From Bryobacterales bacterium (GTDB lineage: Bacteria > Acidobacteriota > Terriglobia > Bryobacterales > Bryobacteraceae), in assembly GCA_003167255.1 (NCBI GenBank), contig PMTR01000033.1, positions 41,160 through 105,159 on the forward strand: a stretch of 64,000 nucleotides of DNA. The letters are read 5' to 3'. How positions within the stretch are numbered: the first letter of the stretch is position 1; every line of letters starts with the position of its first letter. The notes beneath the pieces are model-generated. The model did no database searches. It was not told the DNA's origin and worked only from the letters and a program-made list of their open reading frames with translations. Below, in pieces: positions 9,064-17,348 of this stretch. Position numbers and translations under genes: made by a program.

Positions 9064-9759
9064 TCATCCGCTCACCTTCCACAGAATCTGCCGCAGCATC
9101 CCCAAGAGCACCGGGGCATCGCGCGCGGCGATGTCGAGACGCCGCACCAGGCGGCGCACCTTTTCTTCCGTGGACGCGGCCGTCGTTGGGTTGACGTAGC
9201 CGCTTTGCCGCAGCACGTCCATCAGCAACGCGGTAATCTGTTCGGCCTCCGCGGCCGCCGCCCGCGCAATCTTTCCGGGTTTGGCCTTCACCGCCTTGGG
9301 ATCGCGCGCCAACTCGTAGAGACAGAGCGCAACGGCCTGCCCCAGATTCATGGAAAGATCGGCATCGACAGTCGGAATGCGCATCAGCCAGTGGCAGTGG
9401 CTGAGGTCTTCGTTGGAGAGTCCGAACTTTTCGGAGCCGAACAGTAGGGCCACGGGCGCCTTTGCGAGGGCGCGCTTGATGAGGCGTGCGCCGTACTCCA
9501 GCCGCCGCATGGGGTGCTGCAACCCGCGATGGCCAATGGAGGTTGTGCCCACCACCAGGCGGCAATCGGCGATGGAACTGGCGAGCGTGGCATAATCCTC
9601 AGCCTTTTGCAGCAGCGGGGCAGCTCCCACGGCGGAGCGCGCTTCGCGGAAAGCCACGTCGTAGGGGCTGACCACGCGCAGACGCGCGAAGCCGAAGTTG
9701 GCCATGGCCCGCGCCGCGGCGCCGATATTGAGCGGGTTGCGCGTCGAAACCATCACCAC
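9064..9759 (-). CDS. TrmJ-like SPOUT RNA 2'-O-methyltransferase
   Basis: About 231 residues from a GTG near 9759; GTG 9756 and ATG 9753 are equally possible, and no better upstream start codon is visible. SPOUT/TrmJ motifs run in order: MVSTRNPLNIGAAARAMANF (start of the Rossmann-like knot), ALLFGSEKFGLSNEDL and VDADLSMNLGQAVALCLYEL, which form the SAM-binding knot. The C-terminal helical tail is shorter than in E. coli TrmJ. TrmJ methylates position 32 of tRNAs; the exact substrate here is inferred. The last 80 bp are duplicated at 8440-8519. Confidence 0.85.
   Translation of the reverse strand: MVMVSTRNPLNIGAAARAMANFGFARLRVVSPYDVAFREARSAVGAAPLLQKAEDYATLASSIADCRLVVGTTSIGHRGLQHPMRRLEYGARLIKRALAKAPVALLFGSEKFGLSNEDLSHCHWLMRIPTVDADLSMNLGQAVALCLYELARDPKAVKAKPGKIARAAAAEAEQITALLMDVLRQSGYVNPTTAASTEEKVRRLVRRLDIAARDAPVLLGMLRQILWKVSG
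9073..9152. repeat. 80-bp direct repeat, copy 2 (copy 1 at 8440-8519)
   Basis: This is the 3' coding end of the trmJ-like gene. The partner copy is 78/80 identical in the same orientation; the two mismatches are silent in the trmJ frame. The pair brackets a 553-bp insert containing the Uma2-family gene. Confidence 0.9.
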
Positions 9760-9877
9760 CCGCAGGTTGTTTTTCCAGTTGGTCGAGATGTTTCGATCGT
9801 AGCGTAACGCGGGCGCCGCGGAGGATGCGCCAACCCGCGCTAAATCTGCTAATCTGCCGTTACGGAAAGGAATCGTC

Positions 9878-10906
9878 ATGCCAGCTAAAACGGTGAAGGC
9901 GCCGGTGCGCGCCAGGCGAAGCAAAGCGGAAGTACAGCAGGAGTTTGCGGAAGTCCAGGAACAGGTGGAACAAGCGCGTGAATCGCCGGACACCAAAGGC
10001 CTGGAGGCCGCTCGATTGCGCGAGAGCGAAATCCGGCACGCGGCCGATGGAGCCACCGTGGAAGGCGTCGTGCAGAGAATCTCCGCGCTGGGGCTGGAGG
10101 TTTCCCGGGCGCTATCCGATGTCGCCGGCAAGCTCACCGAAGAGGTGCAGTTGCTGGCGGCGGTGCGCGAGACCGTGACGCTCGAACGGAAGGAACTGGA
10201 ACGCCTCCACAAGATCGACGTGGCGGCGACGGCTCTCGACCAGATGGTGCAGGACTACGCCCGCGAGAAGCAGCAACTCGAGGCCGAGATCGCCGCCCAG
10301 CGCACGGCCTGGGAGGAAGAATCCGAGAAGACCGAAGGCCAGCGCAAGGATCTGGAAGAGGGCCTCAAGAAGCAACGCCAGCGCGAGATCGAGGACTACG
10401 AATACAAGAAAGCTCTGGAACGGAAAAAAGCGCAGGACAAGTACGAAGAAGAGGTGCGCCTGGCCGAGAAGAAAAACCAGGAAAAACAGGAAGCTCTGGA
10501 GAAAGGCTGGAAGCAGCGCGAAACCGCCCTCAAAGAGCGCGAAGAGGATTTCGCCCGGCTGCAGAAGGAGGCGGAAGGATTTCCAGCCCGTCTGCAGAAA
10601 GAGGCGCAGACCGCGGCCGAGCAGTCCCGCAAGGAGACTGAAGCCAGGTTCGAGCAACAGATACTGGTGCTGAAGAAGGACGCCGAAACCGAGAAGCGTC
10701 TGGCGACTATGCAGGTCAACTCGTTGGAAGAGTCGGTGGCCCGGCAACAGGCGCAGATCGCCGCACTCGAAAAACAACTCGCGGATGCCAAGCAACAAGT
10801 GCAAGACATCGCGGTGAAAGCCATCGAAGGCGCCAGCGGAGCGAAAGCTCTGTCGCACATCAACCAGATCGCCATGGAGCAGGCGAAGAACCGTCCGCAG
10901 GGGTAA
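9878..10906 (+). CDS. Long coiled-coil protein, function unknown
   Basis: 342 residues, nearly all predicted helix. Residues about 100-320 are rich in Glu, Lys, Gln and Arg with heptad character (for example DYEYKKALERKKAQDKYEEE), and there is no signal peptide or membrane segment. The N-terminus is basic (KAPVRARRSKAEVQQ). No enzymatic motif is visible. It is transcribed divergently from trmJ (118 bp apart). Low-complexity proteins like this may be structural or cytoskeletal; I do not recognise the family. Confidence 0.7.
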   Translation: MPAKTVKAPVRARRSKAEVQQEFAEVQEQVEQARESPDTKGLEAARLRESEIRHAADGATVEGVVQRISALGLEVSRALSDVAGKLTEEVQLLAAVRETVTLERKELERLHKIDVAATALDQMVQDYAREKQQLEAEIAAQRTAWEEESEKTEGQRKDLEEGLKKQRQREIEDYEYKKALERKKAQDKYEEEVRLAEKKNQEKQEALEKGWKQRETALKEREEDFARLQKEAEGFPARLQKEAQTAAEQSRKETEARFEQQILVLKKDAETEKRLATMQVNSLEESVARQQAQIAALEKQLADAKQQVQDIAVKAIEGASGAKALSHINQIAMEQAKNRPQG

Positions 10907-10920
10907 GATCAAGAGATTAT

Positions 10921-10964
10921 TTCTTCTCCCCCGTTTTCTCCGCGTCTTCCGCGCCTCCGCGTTG
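10921..10964. repeat. Pyrimidine-rich CTCCGCG-type intergenic repeat
   Basis: The stretch contains tctccgcg, cttccgcg and cctccgcg in succession and resembles the arm of the palindrome at 17227-17282. It lies between the coiled-coil gene and rplM; no other gene is seen in that gap. Confidence 0.4.
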
Positions 10965-11081
10965 CACTCGGAGCCCGATCGGCGGATGGCCGGCAGCCCT
11001 GTAACCCGATTTGACAATGAACCCCTAATCTCTGTAAGCTTAATGTTTTGCAGTTCAAGAAACAGTTGGAGACGTGTGTCA

Positions 11082-11513
11082 ATGAGTACCGAGTTCCCAT
11101 CCAAGGACGGCATTATCCGGCAGTGGCATGTGATTGACGCCCAAGAGGCGATTTTAGGCAAGATCGCCAGCAAGGCGGCCATGCTGCTGATGGGCAAGAC
11201 CAAGCCCATCTACACGCCGTTTCTGGATACCGGCGATCACGTCATCGTGATCAACGCCGACAAAGTGAAAGTCAGCGGCCGAAAGGAAGAAGACAAGATG
11301 TATCGCCATTTCACCGGATATCCCGGCGGATTGGTGGAGAAGAGCTTGAAGCGCGTGCGGGCTGAAAAGCCGGTCCGCCTGATTGAGGACGCCATCTTCG
11401 GCATGCTGCCGAAGACCAAGCTCGGCAAACAGATGTATCGAAAACTGAAGGTCTACGCGGGCGACAAACACCCGCACGCGGCGCAGAAACCGTCCGCGTT
11501 GGCCGTGAGATAG
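11082..11513 (+). CDS. rplM: 50S ribosomal protein L13
   Basis: 143 residues from ATG 11082. L13 assembles early onto 23S rRNA. Hallmarks are [40 protein letters not shown], the FTGYPGG loop and [20 protein letters not shown] followed by VYAGDKHPH. As in most bacteria it is directly followed by rpsI (13 bp gap) in one operon. Confidence 0.97.
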   Translation: MSTEFPSKDGIIRQWHVIDAQEAILGKIASKAAMLLMGKTKPIYTPFLDTGDHVIVINADKVKVSGRKEEDKMYRHFTGYPGGLVEKSLKRVRAEKPVRLIEDAIFGMLPKTKLGKQMYRKLKVYAGDKHPHAAQKPSALAVR

Positions 11514-11526
11514 AGGTACAAGTTCA

Positions 11527-11925
11527 GTGGCAGCGACGATTGTTCAATATTTGGGTACGGGCCGGCGGAAGAGGTCGGTGGCCCGCGTGATTTTGCGGCC
11601 CGGTAAGGGCGAGATTCAGGTGAATGGACGCGCCTTCGAGAATTATTTCCCAACGGAGAGTTCGCGCGCCGTGGTACGGCAGCCGCTGGCGGCGACCGAG
11701 TCCATGGATAAGTTCGATCTGCTGATTCTGGCCGATGGCGGCGGTGTGGCCGGCCAGGCGGGTGCATGCCGTCTGGGCATATCCCGGGCATTGGTGGAGT
11801 TCAATGCGGAACTGCGGTCCAGGCTCAAGAAGCTCGGCTTCCTGACCCGCGACCCGCGCAAGCACGAGCGGAAGAAGTACGGTCAAAAGGGCGCGCGTAA
11901 ACGGTTCCAGTTCTCCAAACGATAA
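11527..11925 (+). CDS. rpsI: 30S ribosomal protein S9
   Basis: 132 residues from a GTG start. It has the S9 signature [19 protein letters not shown], the [20 protein letters not shown] core, and the C-terminal basic tail ending FQFSKR, whose last Arg reaches the ribosomal P-site tRNA. It is co-transcribed with rplM. In many genomes rpsB follows; here rpsB starts 112 bp later. Confidence 0.97.
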   Translation: MAATIVQYLGTGRRKRSVARVILRPGKGEIQVNGRAFENYFPTESSRAVVRQPLAATESMDKFDLLILADGGGVAGQAGACRLGISRALVEFNAELRSRLKKLGFLTRDPRKHERKKYGQKGARKRFQFSKR

Positions 11926-11934
11926 ATTCTTCGT

Positions 11935-11950
11935 GGGGCCGCAAGGCCCC
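11935..11950 (+). terminator. GNRA-capped hairpin after rpsI
   Basis: ggggcc-gcaa-ggcccc forms a perfect 6-bp stem with a GCAA tetraloop, 9 bp after the rpsI stop. No T-run follows, so it may stop transcription only weakly, protect the mRNA 3' end, or be part of the rpsB leader. Confidence 0.45.
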
Positions 11951-12037
11951 TCAACAACAACGGCTATCCGTGCCGATCCGCGCACAAATCTCGCTTTGGG
12001 CCGTGTCGCGGATGACGGTGGCTGACTAGGAGGTATT

Positions 12038-12949
12038 TTGCCGGCAATATCGATGAAAGAATTGCTCGAAGCGGGCGTTCACTTCGGGCACCAGACCAAG
12101 CGCTGGAATCCCAAGATGAAGGAATACATCTTCGGGGAACGCAACGGCATCTATATTATCGATCTTCAGAAGACTCTGAAGATGTTCAAAGACGCCGCCC
12201 GGTATGTGGGCGAGATGGCTGCGCAGGGCAAGAACGTGCTCTTCGTAGGCACCAAGCGTCAAGCGCAGGAAGCCATCGCCGAAGAAGCCAAACGCTGCCA
12301 GATGTACTACGTCAACCAGCGCTGGTTGGGCGGCCTGCTCACCAACATGCTGACAGTGCAGAAATCCATCAAGCGCCTGAAGGAACTGGAAGCCATGTCC
12401 TCGGTGGAAGGCGGATACGCGGGCCGGCCGAAGAAAGAAGTCATCCGGCTGGAGCGCGAGCGCAAGCACCTTGACCAGAACCTGGCGGGCATCAAGGATA
12501 TGCCGGGCCTGCCCGATATCCTCTTCGTGATCGACTCCAATAAGGAGGCCATCGCGGTGAAGGAAGCGCGCCGCCTGGGAATCCCCGTGGTGGCGATCGT
12601 CGACACCAACTGCGACCCCGATGAAGTGGATTACGTGATTCCCGGCAACGACGACGCGCTGCGCGCCATTCGCCTGTTCGCCAGCAAGATCGCCGATGCC
12701 GTGGTGGAAGGCCGGTCGCTCGCCACCGAGCAGGATTTCGCGGCCGACAAGATCGCCCAGGACGAAGCCCCGGCCGAGGAAAGCATGCTGGAGTACACCG
12801 AATACGTGGACCCCAAGTACGCCGAGAAGATCATGGCCGAAAGCCTGGCCATGGAAGACGATCCGGCCACCGGATCGCAGCGTAAGGGCCCCGTTTCCGA
12901 AACCGCCGAGCCAGCCCCGGAGCCGGTAGCCGGCGAGGGCGGACACTAG
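12038..12949 (+). CDS. rpsB: 30S ribosomal protein S2
   Basis: 303 residues from a TTG start at 12038, chosen because aggagg (12028-12033) is correctly spaced and the family begins [20 protein letters not shown]. The core ([42 protein letters not shown]-like [29 protein letters not shown]) is typical. The C-terminal 70 or so residues form an acidic Ala/Glu/Pro-rich extension that is not part of the usual S2 fold. It leads rpsB-tsf-pyrH. Confidence 0.97.
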   Translation: MPAISMKELLEAGVHFGHQTKRWNPKMKEYIFGERNGIYIIDLQKTLKMFKDAARYVGEMAAQGKNVLFVGTKRQAQEAIAEEAKRCQMYYVNQRWLGGLLTNMLTVQKSIKRLKELEAMSSVEGGYAGRPKKEVIRLERERKHLDQNLAGIKDMPGLPDILFVIDSNKEAIAVKEARRLGIPVVAIVDTNCDPDEVDYVIPGNDDALRAIRLFASKIADAVVEGRSLATEQDFAADKIAQDEAPAEESMLEYTEYVDPKYAEKIMAESLAMEDDPATGSQRKGPVSETAEPAPEPVAGEGGH

Positions 12950-12976
12950 AGATCACTTGTGACAACCGCTCTCGCG

Positions 12977-13008
12977 ACTCCGATGCGAGCCGCGACGGTA
13001 AGGGAGCG
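12977..13008. repeat. Half copy of the GGAGCCGCGACC palindromic repeat
   Basis: The stretch gagccgcgac-ggtaagggagcg in the rpsB-tsf gap matches one arm of the palindromes at 29867-29944 and 42524-42597. The second arm is absent. Confidence 0.5.
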
Positions 13009-13038
13009 ATTGCCAAGGAAGCAAAGAGACACAATCAT

Positions 13039-13677
13039 ATGGCGGAAATTACCGCGGCACTCGTAAAAGACCTCCGCGACCGGACCGGCGCGGGGATGAT
13101 GGAATGCAAGAAAGCTCTGGTGGAAGCCAAGGGCGATATCGCCGACGCGGAGATCGTGCTGCGCAAGCACGGCATCTCGCTGGCCGATAAGAAGTCGGCG
13201 CGTGCCACCCGCCAGGGCCTGATTGGATCCTACATCCACCACGGCGGGCAACTGGGCGTGCTGGTGGAAATCAACTGCGAATCCGATTTCGTGGCGCGCA
13301 CCGACGATTTCAAAGAGCTGGTGCACGACGTGGCCATGCACATCGCCGCCGCCGATCCGCGCTTCATTCGCAAGGAAGACGTCACCGAGGCCGTGCTGGC
13401 CAAAGAGCGGGAAATCGCGCGGGAGCGCGCCGTGCTGGAAGGCAAGCCGGAGAAAATTCTCGACAAGATCGTCGAGGGCCGCCTGGGCAAATTCTACGAA
13501 GAAGTCTGCCTGCTGGAACAGCCGTTCGTGAAGGAAGCCACCTTGACGGTCGGCCAGTTGGTGAAAACCAAGATTGCCAAACTGCAGGAGAACATCACCA
13601 TTGCGCGCTTCGTCCGCTTCAAAGTGGGCGATGTGGCGGCGATGGAAGCGGGCCACGAAAACCCGGCATTGGCGTAA
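13039..13677 (+). CDS. tsf: Elongation factor Ts
   Basis: 212 residues, a short-form EF-Ts. It exchanges GDP for GTP on EF-Tu. The N-terminal UBA-like domain (ITAALVKDLRDRTGAGMMEC followed by KKALVEAKGDIADAE) and the EF-Tu-contact TxCxSDF-like core (LVEINCESDFVARTDDF) are intact. The second half of the usual dimerisation core is reduced, as in Thermus. Its stop codon is immediately followed by the pyrH start. Confidence 0.97.
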   Translation: MAEITAALVKDLRDRTGAGMMECKKALVEAKGDIADAEIVLRKHGISLADKKSARATRQGLIGSYIHHGGQLGVLVEINCESDFVARTDDFKELVHDVAMHIAAADPRFIRKEDVTEAVLAKEREIARERAVLEGKPEKILDKIVEGRLGKFYEEVCLLEQPFVKEATLTVGQLVKTKIAKLQENITIARFVRFKVGDVAAMEAGHENPALA

Positions 13678-14385
13678 ATGCCCGCCTTTAAACGCATCCT
13701 GCTGAAGCTCAGTGGCGAAGTGTTGGCGGGCGGCGCATCGTTCGGAATCGATTCCGAAAAGGTCAAAGGCCTGGCACGGGAAGTGGCCGATGTGGCCGCG
13801 GCCGGCATCCAAATCGCCGTGGTCGTGGGCGGCGGCAATATCTTCCGCGGCGTGGCCGCGGCGGCGCAGAAGATGGACCGCGTGACGGCCGACCATATGG
13901 GCATGCTGGCCACCGTAATCAATTCGCTGGCCCTTTCCGATGCGCTCGAACAAGCCGGTGTTTCCACCCGCGTGATGAGCGCCATCGAAATGCGCCAGGT
14001 GGCCGAACCGTATATCCGGCGGCGCGCCATGCGGCACCTGGAAAAAGGCCGCATCGTGATCTTCGCCGCCGGCACATCCAACCCCTACTTTTCCACCGAC
14101 ACCGCCGCCACCCTGCGGGCCCTCGAGATCAAGGCCGACATCATCGCCAAAGCCACCCGCGTGGATGGCGTCTACGACAAGGACCCGTTGCAATTCCCGG
14201 ACGCGGTCAAGTACGACCAGATCACCTACCTCGAAGTGCTGGCCCAGGGCCTGCGAGTGATGGATGCCTCCGCCGTAGCCATGTGCCGTGACAACCAGCT
14301 TCCAATTATCGTTTTCAATTTGAATACGACAGGCAATATAATGCGTATGGCGATTGGCGAGCCAGTTGGTACTGTAATTAAATGA
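13678..14385 (+). CDS. pyrH: UMP kinase with an apparently exchanged 3' end
   Basis: 235 residues. It phosphorylates UMP to UDP. The amino-acid-kinase motifs [25 protein letters not shown] and the ATP-region [13 protein letters not shown] are standard. From about 14300 the codons become AT-rich (CCA ATT ATC GTT TTC AAT TTG...) unlike the strongly GC-ending codons before, and the last 16 codons recur at 41737-41784 just ahead of frr. This suggests that the present 3' end arrived with the downstream island and replaced the original. The protein still reads through to a normal C-terminus. Confidence 0.95.
   Translation: MPAFKRILLKLSGEVLAGGASFGIDSEKVKGLAREVADVAAAGIQIAVVVGGGNIFRGVAAAAQKMDRVTADHMGMLATVINSLALSDALEQAGVSTRVMSAIEMRQVAEPYIRRRAMRHLEKGRIVIFAAGTSNPYFSTDTAATLRALEIKADIIAKATRVDGVYDKDPLQFPDAVKYDQITYLEVLAQGLRVMDASAVAMCRDNQLPIIVFNLNTTGNIMRMAIGEPVGTVIK
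14338..14385. repeat. Left copy of the pyrH 3'-end direct repeat (att-like)
   Basis: ATA-ATG-CGT-ATG through the pyrH stop codon is repeated at 41737-41784 in the same orientation. Of the 15 sense codons, nine are identical, three differ silently (CCA/CCC, ACT/ACC, GTA/GTC) and three change residue (Ala/Ser, Ile/Met, Lys/Gln). The stop differs too (TGA/TAG). Together the copies flank 27 kb. Confidence 0.85.
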
Positions 14386-14496
14386 CTGAGTTGCGGTTTA
14401 CAACTATACGGCAACTCTAAGTCCGCCGGCTCGCTGCCGAAAATCCACAGTTGATGATAAGATGGGCAACTCAACTGTTTGCGTGTCGACGAACTT

Positions 14497-15804
14497 ATGC
14501 CGGAAAAGCGTTGGTTCTGGGCGACTCTCACGCTGTCCTGCATCACTCTTGTTTCGGCGGTGTTCGCCGCGTGGGAGGTCGTGGAAAACCGGTTCTTTCG
14601 ATATGCGAACTATGTCACGCTTCACTATCTCTACATCACGCGCGGCATCGCCTCTTCGCTCCTGCTAGCTTTTTGGGCCGCCTGGTTTGTGTTGCGCCAG
14701 AGGAGGAAAAGCGAGGAGGAACTCCGGCGATCTCGCGAGCGCTATCGCGGATTGCTCGAAGTCTTCCCGGGCGCTGTGATCCTCTACGACTCCAGCCGCC
14801 GCGTGCTGGAGTGGAATGCATCGGCCCAGCGCATGTACGGCTATGGAAAGGACGAGGTCTGCGGCAGCAGCCTTCCAGTAATTCCGCAGGCGAAGAGGGG
14901 CGAGTTAGGGGACTTCATCCGCCGAGTGGAGTGCGGGGAGCCGATATTGGACGTGGAAACCATGCGGCAACCGAAGGATGGCGAAGCCTTTGAGGTTCAA
15001 CTCAGCCTTCTTCCCTTCCGCGAGTCGGCCGGTCCGCTCCTTTTTCTGGAAGTCACTTCCGATATTCGCGAGCGCGTCCGCTGGCGGCAGCGCATGCTGG
15101 AAATCGAAAAGCTCACCAGTATGGGCAAAATGGCCGCGGGGACCGCGCATCATCTGAATTCTCCCCTCGCCGCGCTCCTGATCCGAGTCCAGATGATGCG
15201 CCAGCGTATTAAGGAGGACGCACTGGCGGCGGATGCCGCGCGCCTGGAAGAAGGCCTGAACTTCTGCAGTCATTTCGTGCGGCGGCTTCTGGAGTTCACT
15301 CGTACGGCATCGATGCAGAAGGCGCCGCAAGATGTCGCTTCGGTGGTCGAATCGGTGACCGATTTCTTCCTGCCCGCGCTCCGCTCGAAGGGCGTCGCGC
15401 TCTCGGTGGATGTTTCGCGGGGCCGTGGACGCATGGTTCTCGCCGATCGAAACCTTCTGGAAAGCCTGCTGCTAACCCTTCTCAGTAATGCCCTGGATGC
15501 GGTATTGCCAGGCGGAGAAATCCGGGTCTTCTGCCGGCAAATCTCCGCCGGCCGCATTGGATTCGTGGTAAAAGATAACGGTTGCGGCATCAGCGCCGCC
15601 TGCCGGGAGCGCCTGTTCGAGCCGTTCTTCACCACCAAGGAGCCTGGCAAGGGCACTGGTCTCGGCCTTGCGATGGCGAAGAATGTGGTCCTCGAACATG
15701 GTGGAGCGATTGAACTCGAAAGCCAGGCCGGAGAAGGAACCACCGTCTACGTGGATTTCCCGCTGGCCGCAGTGCAGCCGGTGAGCCTCAAGGTGGAGCT
15801 GTGA
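14497..15804 (+). CDS. Membrane sensor histidine kinase (PAS, NtrB-like)
   Basis: 435 residues from ATG 14497 (an in-frame TTG lies 18 bp upstream). Two transmembrane helices (about 8-30 and 46-66) surround a very short outer loop. A PAS domain follows (RGLLEVFPGAVILYDSSRRV), then a HisKA segment GKMAAGTAHHLNSPLAALL with the likely phospho-accepting His at 218 (the usual next residue Glu is His here), and an ATPase domain with NALDAV (N box), KDNGCGIS (G1), FFTTKEPGKGTGLGL. It overlaps the response-regulator gene by 4 bp, so both are made together. First genes of the island; the signal is unknown. Confidence 0.9.
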   Translation: MPEKRWFWATLTLSCITLVSAVFAAWEVVENRFFRYANYVTLHYLYITRGIASSLLLAFWAAWFVLRQRRKSEEELRRSRERYRGLLEVFPGAVILYDSSRRVLEWNASAQRMYGYGKDEVCGSSLPVIPQAKRGELGDFIRRVECGEPILDVETMRQPKDGEAFEVQLSLLPFRESAGPLLFLEVTSDIRERVRWRQRMLEIEKLTSMGKMAAGTAHHLNSPLAALLIRVQMMRQRIKEDALAADAARLEEGLNFCSHFVRRLLEFTRTASMQKAPQDVASVVESVTDFFLPALRSKGVALSVDVSRGRGRMVLADRNLLESLLLTLLSNALDAVLPGGEIRVFCRQISAGRIGFVVKDNGCGISAACRERLFEPFFTTKEPGKGTGLGLAMAKNVVLEHGGAIELESQAGEGTTVYVDFPLAAVQPVSLKVEL

Positions 15805-17171
15805 AGACTGGAACGGAAACGCGCGGCGCCTCGATTCTCGTGGTAGACGACGACGCCAGCCTGGCATCGACGCTCAAGGAGTTCCTGGTTCGCGAAGGGT
15901 ACTCGGTGGAGGTCGCACTCTCCGCCGCCGAGGCCCTCTCAATCCAAGAGGCCAACCCCGGCATTTCGCTGGCACTGGTCGATCTGATCATGCCGGTCAC
16001 CGATGGACTGACCCTTACCGACGAACTCCGCCGCCGTAATCCAGACCTCAGCGTGATCATTATGACCGGATACGGTACCATCGAGACCGCCGTCGATGCG
16101 ATCAAGCGCGGAGCCGAGGACTACGTCACCAAGCCGTTCGACTACGAGGCTGTGCGCAAGAAGATTGCCCGCCTGACGGAGGTGATTGAACTGCGCGAGC
16201 GGGTCGCCCAACTTGAGAAGAATCTGGAACGCCACCCCTGTTTCGAGAACATCGTAAGCCTCTCGCCTGCCATGGAGCGCGTTCTCGAACGCGCCCGTCT
16301 GGCGGCTGCAAGCGCCGTCCCGGTGCTGCTGCTGGGCGAGACCGGAACCGGCAAGGAAATGCTCGCGCGCGCCATCCATGCCGCCAGCCCGCGTGCCCGC
16401 ATGCCCTTTGTGCCCGTCAACTGCGGCGCCCTGCCACGCGAATTGGCGGAAAGCGAGCTGTTTGGTTTCCGCAAAGGCGCTTTTACCGGTGCTTACGCCG
16501 ATGCGCCAGGCCTCTTCTCGGCAGCATCCAGCGGCAGCATATTCCTGGATGAGATTGGCGAAATGCCGAAGGATATCCAAGTGAAGTTACTTCGAGTATT
16601 GCAGGAGGGCGAACTGCGGCCCATAGGCAGCACACGGGCTGTACAGGTGGACGTTCGGCTGATTGCCGCCACCAACCGGAGTCTGACGGAACTGCGCTCC
16701 GGATTGCTGCGCGAGGATCTGTACTTCCGAATCGCCACGGTTGTGCTGGAAATGCCCGCGCTGCGCACTCGTCCCGAGGATATCCTGGTGCTGGCCCAGC
16801 ATTTCGCCGGACGGGTCTCACGGCGCTACAACCGGGAGATTTCGCTTTCGCGTTCCGCGCTCGAACTTCTGCTGGGCTATTCTTTCCCGGGAAATGTGCG
16901 CGAGTTGGAGAGCCTCGTGGAAAGCGCCAGCGCCATGTCCGCCGAGGACCCGCAGGTCATCACCGATAAGGACCTTCGGCCGCTGCTGGGAGCGGGGACG
17001 CCCGGCATGGCGGGACAAAGGGCGGGCGAGTCACTCTCGATGGAGGAAATGGAGCGTCTCACCGTGCGGCGGGCCTTGCTTGCATCGGCGGGCAACCGCA
17101 GCAAGGCGGCGGCGCTGCTGGGCATCTCGCGCGATACACTGTACCGGAAACTGCGGCAGTACGAGTTGTGA
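15801..17171 (+). CDS. Sigma-54-dependent NtrC-type response regulator
   Basis: 456 residues, GTG start overlapping the kinase gene (GTGA). Receiver domain with acidic pocket VVDDD, phospho-acceptor D61 in LALVDLIMP and K in VTKPFDY. AAA+ domain with Walker A GETGTGKE, the sigma-54 contact GAFTGA, Walker B IFLDEIGEMP and the arginine region REDLYFRI. C-terminal Fis-type helix-turn-helix (NRSKAAALLGISRDTLYRKL). It should activate sigma-54 promoters when phosphorylated. The adjacent electron-transfer genes are natural targets, but I see no convincing -24/-12 element upstream of them. Confidence 0.92.
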   Translation: MKTGTETRGASILVVDDDASLASTLKEFLVREGYSVEVALSAAEALSIQEANPGISLALVDLIMPVTDGLTLTDELRRRNPDLSVIIMTGYGTIETAVDAIKRGAEDYVTKPFDYEAVRKKIARLTEVIELRERVAQLEKNLERHPCFENIVSLSPAMERVLERARLAAASAVPVLLLGETGTGKEMLARAIHAASPRARMPFVPVNCGALPRELAESELFGFRKGAFTGAYADAPGLFSAASSGSIFLDEIGEMPKDIQVKLLRVLQEGELRPIGSTRAVQVDVRLIAATNRSLTELRSGLLREDLYFRIATVVLEMPALRTRPEDILVLAQHFAGRVSRRYNREISLSRSALELLLGYSFPGNVRELESLVESASAMSAEDPQVITDKDLRPLLGAGTPGMAGQRAGESLSMEEMERLTVRRALLASAGNRSKAAALLGISRDTLYRKLRQYEL

Positions 17172-17226
17172 TGCCGGAGGGAGCGGTGAGAATCGGACGC
17201 GGAGACGCCGGCAGAGAAAACGAAAA

Positions 17227-17282
17227 TTCACCGCGGAGACGCTCTCTCCATCTTCTCCGCGCCTCCGCGTCTCCGCGGTGAA
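17227..17282. repeat. Long perfect palindrome between regulator and cytochrome gene
   Basis: The 16-bp arms ttcaccgcggagacgc (17227-17242) and their exact complement (17267-17282) surround a pyrimidine-rich loop. It could terminate the regulator mRNA or be a dispersed repeat; a related pyrimidine-rich stretch is at 10921-10964. Confidence 0.6.
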
Positions 17283-17348
17283 CGGATCTTTTGTAACCCA
17301 AACCTCTCCCCGCGGAAGATTTGGCGTTTTGGAGCGCGACGTGCTCAC

